From positions 11,105,501 through 11,169,500 of the forward strand of contig NC_085127.1 of assembly GCF_030269925.1 (NCBI RefSeq): DNA of 64,000 bases, given 5' to 3'. The notes under the pieces were generated by a model that was not told where the DNA came from, searched no databases, and saw only the letters and a list, made by a program, of their open reading frames with translations. The position numbers were made by a program, and so were the translations under genes. Source of the stretch: Bombyx mori. Lineage: Eukaryota > Arthropoda > Insecta > Lepidoptera > Bombycidae. Of this stretch, positions 1-10,500 are shown piece after piece; the first letter of the stretch is position 1; the number at the start of each line of letters is the position of its first letter.

Positions 1-267
1 TGGTTTAAGAAATGATTCAGAAATCAGTAAAGCGTCAAGGGTAGTGCTGCTAATAGATGCCAGAAGATCTGAATAATGACGAGGAATACTTTGAACATTT
101 ACATGTGCAATATTTAGGTTGTTAGGGAATGAGGATAGTTCAGCAGAAATCTCATCGTGCAGATGTATTGAGGTACATGAATCATTGCCATCATCAGCAC
201 TCAAAAAACTGCTTTCAGACGAAGAGCAGGAGAAAAATGTTTCATAACTAAATAAATTATTATTCAT
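1..267 (-). pseudogene. LINE ORF2 N-terminus (endonuclease start), cut by window edge
   Basis: An open frame of 89 codons starts at ATG 267-265 and runs off the left edge. The last third, with the motif HVNVQSIPRHYSDL followed about 20 residues later by LLISESFL, has the pattern of the first strand of the AP-like endonuclease that opens ORF2 in CR1/Jockey-type non-LTR retrotransposons. The first 50 residues are Ser-rich and would be the usual variable leader. Whether the element is intact cannot be judged. It lies about 280 bp from the start of the 5S cluster. Confidence 0.65.
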
Positions 268-545
268 AATAATATGGTAACTTAATAATAATAATAATAC
301 TTAAATAACATACACTATTAATATAATATAACAAAATGAAAATAATACAATTAATATAATAGGTAAACTAAAAACAAATAAACAAGTATATAATATTACT
401 CTTAATCAATAAACTAGCAATTAACTCCCAGCTCAACTGATCAATCAATAAACCTGGAAGAGATTTTTAACATGTGTTAATTACACAGAGTTAGACGTGT
501 AGATAGATATCATTGATTAACATCAATGATTTAACTTACATATTT
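268..545. other. AT-rich spacer between LINE and 5S cluster
   Basis: This stretch is strongly A+T rich with short AAT microsatellite runs near 285-300. I see no gene. It could contain the 5' untranslated region of the LINE on the minus strand. Confidence 0.5.
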
Positions 546-615
546 TTTGCTTTGTTTTCTTTTGGTAACTAGTGACGACACGCAGATTTTCTCCGTACAA
601 TACGACCATTTCATC

Positions 616-733
616 GCCAACGTCCATACCATGTTGAATACACCGGTTCTCGTCCGATCACCGAAGTCAAGCAACATCGGGCGTGGTCAGTACTTGGATG
701 GGTGACCGCCTGGGAACACCACGTGATGTTGGC
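616..733 (+). rRNA. 5S ribosomal RNA, copy 1
   Basis: The sequence starts GCCAACGTCCATACC and ends GATGTTGGC, so the ends can pair as the closing stem of 5S rRNA. The internal control region around GTCAGTACTTGGATGGGTGA is present, and a run of five T directly follows as a polymerase III terminator. It is separated from the other copies by the transposon at 772-2063. Confidence 0.93.
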
Positions 734-771
734 TTTTTGCTTTGTTTTCTTTTGGTAACTAGTGACGACAC

Positions 772-2063
772 CTTCGATCAACAATAGTAACTAGATTTCG
801 GGTCGGTGCAGAAAATCCGTCTCGTCAAATAACAGCTCACTTGAAATGTGAGCTGCTATTTTGTTTAGTTCTCTTCAAACACAGCCAATGTCAACCCGTC
901 TCACAATACCGCAATGTGTATTTAAAAGTTGCAAAAATAATGCCCGAAAAACCAATTTAACGGCCGGAGTATCTTACTTTCGGTAAGTACATGAAGTATA
1001 AACTATATTTTAAGCTTTAAACTTATAAATAATATTAAATTTTGAACAAAATTACCGATTTTTAACCACCGCCACAAATGTTGGCCAAGGCTCGGCCAAC
1101 ACATGGACAACTTTTGCTTAACAGAACAGTAAATGCATGGAGTTGATTTGTGTTGTAATAATTTTTTAAAATTTGTTAGCAGTACTTCGAAATTAGTTGG
1201 TTAAAATTGGTTAATGCTGCTTTTGTGTCTGTTTGTTGGACTCTCATTAGATACTTAGCTTTCCATTTTTATTTTAGCTTTCCTAGCAATCACGTGTGCA
1301 GAATGGATCTCGATTGTCGCCAGAAAAACTAGAGATGACTTTTATAAGCCAGCTAAGATCTCCGCTCATTGACACTGGACATCTTTGCCTTTCGTGCTCA
1401 CGGCTACTGAAACGTGGCCGAAACATTGTAATAAAAATACCGCGCTTGAAACCGTTTAAACGTTGTTTTATTATGTGCACTGGTCGCGAAAACTTAAAAA
1501 CATCCTATAAAAATATATATTACACAAAAACGTAACGCTAATAAAATAATAAGTAATGTATAGATACTAACAAACATACATTTCCAAAACATAAAAATTA
1601 AACAACTAAACTTTTACTTTAATTCATTAATAAATTATTTTAGTGTTCAACGCGACTCCCTTACCTCCTGTAGTAAAAAGAAATCGGCATTTCAAGAAGC
1701 AAAAATAAATAAAAAAAACGTTGTTAGTTCTGAGAGCAATTAAGGGAAAAGTTACTTTATTTCTTGCATTTTAAGATTGATTTAACATTATACGTTCTTT
1801 AACATATATCTTTTTATTGGTAAATGACAGGAGTAATTTATTGCTTTGCTAATTTTATGTGACGAATGATCGTAAGTATTAGATAATGTTTAAGAGATTT
1901 GTGACTTTATTAGTAGGTGCCATAGTTGTAATTAGTTTGAACGTAAAAGTGTTTCAAAACTTTTTTCTCCGTTTGTTAGTAAACGAATGTGTATATTCAC
2001 GCGGACAGCTTTTGCTTTAATTTTGTACGTGTCCCTTTATCTAGTTACTATTGTTGATCGAAG
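772..2063 (+). mobile_element. TIR transposon with THAP domain, in 5S spacer
   Basis: The element is bounded by perfect inverted repeats of 23 bp beginning CTTCGATCAACAATAGTAAC. It is flanked on both sides by GACGACAC (764-771 and 2064-2071), an 8 bp target duplication derived from the 5S spacer. It contains a two-exon THAP-domain fragment. An 8 bp duplication plus a THAP domain fits the P superfamily, and hAT also makes 8 bp duplications. No transposase catalytic domain is visible in 1292 bp, so it is non-autonomous. Confidence 0.88.
888..1332 (+). pseudogene. THAP zinc-finger fragment of the transposon
   Basis: Exon 888-982 begins ATG and codes a THAP-like start with the C-x4-C pair (QCVFKSC) and GVSYFR. 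A GTAAGT donor follows. After an acceptor ending at 1277, the frame continues FPSNH, so the join gives the typical THAP sequence YFRFP across the junction. It stops at TAG 1330-1332 after about 50 codons. THAP domains bind DNA and sit at the N-terminus of P-element transposases. The second half of the domain is degenerate and the catalytic region is gone. Confidence 0.7.
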
Positions 2064-2105
2064 GACGACACGCAGATTTTCTCCGTGCAATACGACCGTT
2101 TCATC

Positions 2106-2223
2106 GCCAACGTCCATACCATGTTGAATACACCGGTTCTCGTCCGATCACCGAAGTCAAGCAACATCGGGCGTGGTCAGTACTTGGATGGGTGACCGCC
2201 TGGGAACACCACGTGATGTTGGC
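2106..2223 (+). rRNA. 5S ribosomal RNA, copy 2
   Basis: Same 118 bp sequence as copy 1, with the intact internal promoter and T-run terminator. It is the first copy to the right of the inserted transposon, and its upstream spacer begins within the target-site duplication. Confidence 0.93.
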
Positions 2224-2295
2224 TTTTTGCTTTATTTTCTTTTGGTACCTAGTAACAACACGCAGATTTTCTCCGTACAATACGACCATTTCATC

Positions 2296-2413
2296 GCCAA
2301 CGTCCATACCATGTTGAATACACCGGTTCTCGTCCGATCACCCAAGTCAAGCAACATCGGGCGTGGTCAGTACTTGGATGGGTGACCGCCTGGGAACACC
2401 ACGTGATGTTGGC
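2296..2413 (+). rRNA. 5S ribosomal RNA, copy 3 (one substitution)
   Basis: The sequence matches the other copies except C for G at 2343 (CACCCAAG instead of CACCGAAG). The internal promoter and terminator are intact. The change might affect folding. Confidence 0.9.
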
Positions 2414-2485
2414 TTTTTGCTTTGTTTTCTTTTGGTAAATAGTGATGACACACAGATTTTCTTCGTGCAATACGATTGTTTCGTC

Positions 2486-2603
2486 GCCAACGTCCATACC
2501 ATGTTGAATACACCGGTTCTCGTCCGATCACCGAAGTCAAGCAACATCGGGCGTGGTCAGTACTTGGATGGGTGACCGCCTGGGAACACCACGTGATGTT
2601 GGC
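2486..2603 (+). rRNA. 5S ribosomal RNA, copy 4
   Basis: Consensus sequence over the full 118 bp, with T-run terminator. Its upstream spacer is the most divergent, with TTCGTGCAATACGATTG in place of the usual form. The truncated copy 8 has a similar spacer variant. Confidence 0.93.
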
Positions 2604-2675
2604 TTTTTGCTTTATTTTCTTTTGGTACCTAGTAACAACACGCAGATTTTCTCCGTACAATACGACCATTTCATC

Positions 2676-2793
2676 GCCAACGTCCATACCATGTTGAATA
2701 CACCGGTTCTCGTCCGATCACCGAAGTCAAGCAACATCGGGCGTGGTCAGTACTTGGATGGGTGACCGCCTGGGAACACCACGTGATGTTGGC
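2676..2793 (+). rRNA. 5S ribosomal RNA, copy 5
   Basis: Consensus 5S sequence with internal promoter and terminator. Its upstream spacer has the variant TACCTAGTAACAAC that also precedes copy 3, which suggests that a two-unit block was duplicated. Confidence 0.93.
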
Positions 2794-2865
2794 TTTTTGC
2801 TTTGTTTTCTTTTGGTAACTAGTGACGACACGCAGATTTTCTCCGTGCAATACGACCGTTTCATC

Positions 2866-2983
2866 GCCAATGTCCATACCATGTTGAATACACCGGTTCT
2901 CGTCCGATCACCGAAGTCAAGCAACATCGGGCATGGTCAGTACTTGGATGGGTGACCGCCTGGGAACACCACGTGATGTTGGC
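2866..2983 (+). rRNA. 5S ribosomal RNA, copy 6 (two substitutions)
   Basis: Same length as the others, with T for C at 2871 and A for G at 2933. Terminator intact. It may still be transcribed, but it is the most diverged full-length copy. Confidence 0.9.
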
Positions 2984-3055
2984 TTTTTGCTTTGTTTTCT
3001 TTTGGTAACTAGTGACGACACGCAGATTTTCTCCGTGCAATACGACCGATTCATC

Positions 3056-3173
3056 GCCAACGTCCATACCATGTTGAATACACCGGTTCTCGTCCGATCA
3101 CCGAAGTCAAGCAACATCGGGCGTGGTCAGTACTTGGATGGGTGACCGCCTGGGAACACCACGTGATGTTGGC
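3056..3173 (+). rRNA. 5S ribosomal RNA, copy 7
   Basis: Consensus sequence, internal promoter and terminator present. It is the last complete copy. Confidence 0.93.
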
Positions 3174-3245
3174 TTTTTGCTTTGTTTTCTTTTGGTAACT
3201 AGTGACGACACGCAGATTTTCTCCGTGCAATACGATTGTTTCGTC

Positions 3246-3303
3246 GCCAACGTCCATACCATGTTGAATACACCGGTTCTCGTCCGATCACCGAAGTCAA
3301 GCA
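3246..3303 (+). pseudogene. truncated 5S rRNA, copy 8
   Basis: The first 58 bp match 5S rRNA, then the sequence changes abruptly after AAGTCAAGCA to unrelated DNA. The internal promoter and terminator are lost. This marks the right boundary of the cluster. Confidence 0.9.
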
Positions 3304-4562
3304 TCGTGGGGAGCGCGTGATCTCGTCGAGCTTAATATTATTATGTAATTTCTACTGTGTTTACATAGATTACACAAGTAATCCGATACAATCCTGTTAC
3401 GAATGTTCTTCTTTAGTTGAAACAGTATTAAGTTAGTTTAGTTAGTTAAGCTATGTTTACTATTTTTTGCAACTTTACATATTAAGGAAAATAAAAAGGC
3501 GGTCCAATATGTTAAAAATATTGTTTTTATTATTGTAACAGTACGTTTTAAACAAAAAACAATAAAGATGTAAATAAATCGAAGATTCACAGACTTCGAT
3601 AGAAAGTTTTCACCAATAATGTACGCTTAAATGGCACAATATAAATGCGGAGCTAGGCTCTTCTGAATGTAAGAATAAATCCGTTTTTATATACAAGTTT
3701 GTTTATTTTATTATTATGAAAACAGCCCAATATAATAGCTAAATCATGCTCATCTTAAATTACTAAGTTTTAATATATTTCCATTAAAACGTTCAATTAT
3801 AACAACTTACTAGTTCCGTATTCGGTCACATACATTTTATATGAAATCATTAACAGAGCTTGTTACAAGTATACATTAAAATCGGTTAAATTTTACAGAA
3901 AAAAAAAACATTTACAGAATCTATTCTTATCATTACGCCCGTACAAGCTGTTCGATATTTTAACGAGCTCTATGGACCTTAAATTACCTTTTTACTATTA
4001 CTACTCAATATTCCAAAGATTTAGTTATACAAACTGAACATAAGTTAATACAAGACTCGTACCGTAAATTGGGGGGAATAGGGACTAGGGGTAAAATAGG
4101 AACAAATCTGAGTTGTCGCAATGGTTTTGTGAGATTTAAATTTGTCGAATTGAAAGGGACTTTTATTTAGTGTTTATGAATATTAAATAATTTAATTTAG
4201 TCATCAGAGTTTTGTAACTGATTAAAAGATATTGGAAAAGTTAATTACCTAAAGGTAAGTACCTACTTGACAACTAAACAGTGCCAGCCCTATCGAAAAA
4301 CTTTATTGTCCTCATATGTGAGCCGAGTCACCCCAAAAGACAAGCTGGATTAGGTCAAGCTAGTTTTTTTATGTTTTTGTGTATATTTTTCAATGAACTA
4401 TCTATAATAATGCATCGTATATGAATATTTTAACCTCCGGAACCGTTTAAATCTCAATTTCATTTGTATTATTCTAAAAAAAACCGCTGAAAATTTGTAT
4501 TGGTATTGAAAGGCGTCCCGATTCCGCCCAATCTACTGTATAACTAGTTGAACGTTGTGCGC
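3304..4562. other. gene-free flank with ALDH 3' untranslated region
   Basis: No convincing coding sequence. The right part is downstream of the aldehyde dehydrogenase stop codon (minus strand), and a minus-strand AATAAA at 4307-4302 could be its poly(A) signal. The rest is A+T-rich sequence in which I recognise no element. Confidence 0.5.
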
Positions 4563-7500
4563 TCACGTGTTCTTGTCGGCGAGTTTGACGACGACGGCCT
4601 TGACCTCGAGGTAGTTGCGGAGTCCGTAGGGCCCGTTCTCGCGGCCCAGCCCGGACTGCTTGAAGCCGCCGAAGGGCACTTGGTTCCCGAATACGTTGTA
4701 GTCGTTAACCCAAATGGTGCCGGCGCGCAGCCTCTGTAACGTCACCAGTAGAGATGAAACAGATATCCGATAACTATCCGGCCGGATACCGGATAGTAAA
4801 TCAGTATCCGGCCGGATTTCGAATACTAAATGTATTTAAAAGACACACACGCATAATATAATATTTTGTTTATTGTTAAGCTTCTGTCATCGTTTAAAGT
4901 CTGTGGTCAAATTGAGAATAGATTAATATTGTTAGTCTTTATATTATTTGTCTATAGTGTAGTCTTGACGAAATCAGTGATTATAGAAGTATAATATTCT
5001 TTGACAATAGAACCATAATTTCGACTACTGGGGGACCACTAGTTAGGTGTAAAAACACACCGAATACCAAATATATTTTAGAAGGATATTGATTGCGACC
5101 GGGAACAGAATCCGGTCCCCGCGGCGCGATGCCCATGGTCAGCGGCGAACTGTGCGTCCTCAAGTGCCCAAAGTGCAACAAGCAACTGACCTGTACGAAG
5201 TAGTTGGCCTTGTCTAGATCTTTAGTGAAGACAGCGGCGGCCAGTCCGTACTCCGAGTTGTTGGCGCGCTCCACCACCTCGTCGAACTGGGAGAACTTCA
5301 GGATTTGCTGCACCGGCCCAAAGATCTGAAATCAATTTAAATATAATTATTAAAATTTTATTACGCTACAAGAAATGACATCTGTCTTCAAAAATCAAAA
5401 ACGGATTTCCATCCAACTAGTATTGTCGGGAACGTTCAAGAAGTGTTATAATGTTACGAGTAACCCCATCTGTTGTCAGACTCCGGTAACCAAGATGTTT
5501 TTTTTAATGCTTAGATTGGTGGATGAGCTCACAGCCCACTTGCCGTTAAGTGGTTACTGGAGCCCATAGACATCTACAACGTAAACGCTCCACCCACCTT
5601 GAGATATAAGTTCTAAGGTCTTAAGTACAGTTACAACGACTGCCCAGCCCTTCAAACCGAAACGCACTACTGCTTCACGGCAGAAATAGGCAGGGTGGTG
5701 GTTTCCTACCCGTGTGCAATCACAAGAGGTCCTATCACCAGTTGCATTAAGGATTGAGGATTATCGACGCAAGGAGGAGAATGTGATGTCGGACTCGCCT
5801 CTGTCTTAGCGATGTCCATGTCGTCGGTGACGTCACAGAAGACGGTGGGCTGCACGAAGTAGCCGGGCCCGGGGGCCGCGCCGCCGCCCGCCGCCAGCCG
5901 CGCGCCCTGCCGCGACCCGGAGCTGATCAGCTGCAGGATCTTGTCGCGCTGCTCGTTGTCGATCTGTGGACGAGAGTTCATTAGCCAATTCAGCCAATGT
6001 TCGGCACCTCGCCCTGTGGCACCGATGTCGGCCGGGCCCGTAACCTACACGAAGGCACCTCTCATTCTAAATTTAAAATTCTATTAATCGTAAATAGCAA
6101 CGCCATATATAGTCGAATAGCAGAAACGAATATCAAAAGAACTAGTAAAATCGAGAATGCTCAGGTAGTGCAACGCCATCTATTATTAAATTGCGGAAAC
6201 ATATAAACTACTCGACTTGTCAGAAATGTTCTCGATATCGATCTACTATCGTATCGGCTATAAAAGCGCTGCAGAGACAACACTAAGGCAGTCAGTAATC
6301 GGAATTACTCGAAGCGAAACAGCGAACGGATCACCTGAAGCGAAGTGGAAGAAACCAATTTCGAATTGTTAAGTGCTCTGTAAGCGCTTTAATTGTTAAA
6401 TAGTGTTTGAAAATGACGGGATATTTATTTATTCTGAACTCCAGCGCGTAACAATATTACTCAGATACTCCGTAATGGATTTAGGCTTGATGCCGTCCTA
6501 GACCCTATTCATCGTATCGCCATTAATGTTAGAACTAACTTTATTAATTTTGATATACCTATCAATATTTGTATTTTAAATTATTATTATTTCATAAAAA
6601 ATAATCTGAACTTATTTTCAAAGGAGACAGACGACTGCCTTTACAGTCAAAAATAAAGTTTTTGAAAAATTTTGGCACCCCTCAAATCAGACCGCCATAA
6701 ATCCATTACTGATCATAAAGTCGCGGTAAGGTTACCGCCACTCATTCCTGTTCAAAGGATGGCGCAGCCGTTACTAAGTACAATTGAGACTTCGCGTCTA
6801 AGGTGAGGTCCATGGGCACCGGTGACCTCGTAGTACCGAGCGGACATGATGAGGTCCTCCCGTGTCCCCAATGAGTAGTGAGCCGACACTGACCTGGGGT
6901 CCCTGCTCCACGTCCGGCCGGAAGGGGTCCCCGACCACGCGGCGGTTGGCGCGCTCGGCCGACAACTCTACGAACTGGTCGTAAATCTTGTCCTCCACGA
7001 AGGTGCGAGAGCCTAGAGGGGGGAGAGGTAAACTATAATTACACACAAAACTTTTAGCGTTTATAATAGCGTAATTTTTTTATGACTTAATTATTTTTTT
7101 CTTACCTAAGCTGAGAGCCTTGGGAGGCTATATCAGCGTAACCTTAACTAGTAGGTGAGCTCACGGGGCTCAAACCTGACGACGTTGCCAACACGAACCC
7201 TAGCAAGAGCCGTGCTTCGCAGAATTTACCACCGGTTCGGAAACGCGACCCACTGAGAAGATCCGGCAAGAAAACTCAGTGGGCTGTGTCTGTGGGTTAA
7301 TTTACTCGTCGAGCCCTTATCTATACATATAAATAAAATTGGAGTGTCTGTTTGTAATTTTGAAATAGCCGCTTTTTACTACATGCATATATGAATTTAT
7401 ATACGGTACATACACTAATATAACATTTTTTTACAATTTTTGTCTGTCTGTCTGTCTGTTTATTCTGGCTAATCTCTGGACTGACAGACTTTCACTGATA

Positions 7501-10500
7501 GGAAGCTGATGATATAAGGAGTAACTTAGGCTACTTTTTTTAGAATAGCTTCGCCTCGCCGCCTCACCCGCGGGACTCAGCTAGCAATAATAAATTCCGA
7601 AACGTAGCGAGGGCGGGTCGCCAGTAAGCAATATAACGGATAGAAAGTTTGTATTTATGAAGCTATGCATAGGAGGGGAGTGTGGGTGGCACTGACCGGC
7701 GCAGCAGCACTGCCCCATGTTGTAGAAGAGCGCGTTGTGCGCGGCCTCCACGGCGCGCGGCAGGTCGGTGTCGGCCAGCACGATGTTGGGCGACTTGCCG
7801 CCCAGCTCCAGCGTGATGCGCTTTATCGTCGACGCCGCGCCGCGCTGGATTAGCTTGCCCACCTCCGTCGAACCTGCGACACCACCGAGCCAATCACTAC
7901 CGAATCTAACGGATCCTACTCAGTGGCGGATTAAAGGTCCAGAGCGTCCTAGGCAATCACTTTATCGGCGCCCCTGTACCGGCCATAAATGGCCATCATA
8001 ATACTATACATTTTAACTAGTTGTTTTTGCAATTACGATGACGTTGTATCATCAAACCCTAGTAGACCAAGACATTTAGTTCAGGCATTTAGTTCTTAAT
8101 CGCCGATATGTTATTTTCTTTATTTATTTAAATATTCCGAGCTCGCGCGACCCTTGTAACTTGTAACACGCCCCTAGGCACGTACCTAGTTTGCCTTACG
8201 GATAATCCGCCTCTGGTCCTACCCGCTCATCGTAAAATGAACCCGTTGGCATCACCATAAGAGCACGGTATGACTTTGAGACCAGAAAAGGAAATCTCAA
8301 ATTCGTGACAGATATTACAGCCACGTGACAGAAATAGACAGGACAGTGGCAACTATTCCGTCTCCTAACAAAGTCTGCTGAAGATGTTGCAGGTGACACA
8401 CCGAGCGATTCCCCTGCACTCTCATCCAGGCTTCAGATTGCCGTCTGAGACTGGAACAGTTAGGAGGCTAACCGCGAACCACAATACATCTCACATAAAA
8501 TTGAACATTATTATACGAGACACATGTCATTGTATTAATGTTAGAAATGTTAAAAACATGTTGTTTATTTAAAATGACCAAATGCTAAATGCCTTTGTAA
8601 AAAAAATCTATTCAAATAAGACATGTGTCCACAGACATTGCGCCAGCTATAATCGCTAGTCGACCAACAACACATACTGATTATCTATATATATATATAT
8701 AATAGTCGATATGTGTATGTTCGCTGTAAACTCCCGAAACGGCTAGCCTAATTTCGATGAAGCTTTGAGAACATCTTTAAATTGACCTTTGTGATGCAGA
8801 AAAACTAAGCTTATACCTGAACCTGTAAGTAGCAACAGCCGCGGCTCAAAACCGGTAGTGCCTCAGTCCGAAATAATGATAAACAAAAAAAATGTTTCTA
8901 ACCGGTGAAGGCCACTTTATCTACGTCGGGGTGGTCCACGATGGCGGCCCCGGTGTCTCCGTAGCCCGGCAACATATTCACGACCCCGGGTGGGAAACCT
9001 GCTTCCTGTAGAGTAATAAAGCTATAGTTAGTAGAGCTTAAAATAGATGGGGCGAGCTCGCGATTCGCTTAGTGTAAAGATATCAGCTGTATGCTTAGTG
9101 CGAGTTTTTTAACGTTCTCGATCGCGTAAAAGTTAACTCAAATTTGTATGGAGTTGCCTACGTTTTCCGCTAGGGGTGAATGCGAAAAGGCGACATGTTG
9201 TAACAGACAGTATAAAGCCAAACCTTGACTAGTTGAGCGATGTACAGAGCTGTGAGCGGCGTCTGCTCGGCCGGCTTCATGACCACAGTACAACCCGTCG
9301 CCAGAGCTGGCCCGAGCTTCCAAGCCGCCATCAATATAGGGAAGTTCCATGGTATTATCTGACCGCACACACCTGTAATTTGGATGTGAAACATCTATAT
9401 ATTTTTTCCTACCAATGCTGATAGCCTTGACAGGCTATTCCGCTTCACCCTAACGTGTAGGTGAGCTCACGGGGCTCAAACCGGAGTGTTGCTAACACTG
9501 GCCCTGGCAAGAGCAGTGCTTCGCAGAATCTACCACCGGATCGGAAACGCGACCCACTGAGAAGATCCGGCGAGGAACTCAGTAGGCTGTGTCTGTGGGT
9601 TAATTCGCTCGTCGAGCCCTTCGTCGCGAGCGACGGGTTCGACGAGCGTATTGTATTTCCTAGCGACGGTTGTATTTCCTAAATAAATAAATAAAATAAA
9701 ATAAACACGCCAGGACCAACACACCGAAAACGCACCACGGCACGTCCCGCTAGCAAATGTTTGAGTGTTTGATGACTTGGCGTGTTTTCTATACTAATCT
9801 ATGTACTTCACACAATATTAAAATCTGCCGCTGCGCGCCAGGCGACACAGCGCGGAGCAGTGTGTGAATAGTCATAGAAATACGCATCTTCGGTTAGTAG
9901 GAGTATTTCCGATATACTTCGTTTCTTGTATCGCTATTACATTTCCGAAACGAGATTTGAAGAGTTTTGGTTGCTAGGTTGAAATTCCGGTACTTTTAAT
10001 GTCCATAACAATGACCATTCACCATTATCAGCGGTATGATTATCTGCTAATAATGTATATGTATTTATATAAAATAATACACATTGCACTCGTTTGATCT
10101 GATATTTCTATTTTGCCTATTTATTTATTTAGTTCCTTCTATAACACATATTTTCTTAATCACAATATTTATATCCCTCTAAATTCCTATCTCCGATAGT
10201 ATGGCGCGTAGAGAACCTGTTTCTGCTAATAATTAAGTCTTTACTCCGGTTTTAAGACTAGTTCATTCGCAGTAGAACGCATTTCAAACGTATATTTCGA
10301 GATGAATGGCGATACGAATGCTACTCTTTGATTTCTATACTTATCTTAGTGCAACAGGGGATGAACAACAGCTGCCCGACACTCTTAATATCTTTAGTGT
10401 CATGCCTATCTAGCTAGTCTTACGAATAGTATTTTAATATAAAATAGTACAATTATACGTGATATTGTGTCGACATATCGTCACTTATATGTCTTTTCTT

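Larger units (their letters stand above)
546..3303 (+). repeat. 5S rDNA cluster, 190 bp units, interrupted
   Basis: Tandem units of 190 bp each hold a 118 bp 5S coding region and a 72 bp spacer beginning with the T-run terminator and continuing TTTGTTTTCTTTTGGTAACT. One unit lies at 546-771. A 1292 bp transposon follows, then six complete units in register from 2064, and a final unit that breaks inside the 5S sequence at 3303. All copies are on the plus strand. The spacers carry scattered substitutions, more than the coding regions, as expected for a partly homogenised array. The cluster may be one dispersed piece of a larger set. Confidence 0.9.

Noticed and set aside
2051..3436. Dozens of overlapping open frames of 65-106 codons across 2051-3436
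   Set aside because: They are repeated translations of the 190 bp 5S unit on both strands. The DNA is rRNA and spacer.
5998..6455. Solo LTR from TGTTCGG to GTAACA
   Set aside because: TG and CA ends can be chosen, but the flanks GCCAA and ATATT do not match, so I kept it only as a low-confidence promoter-like region.
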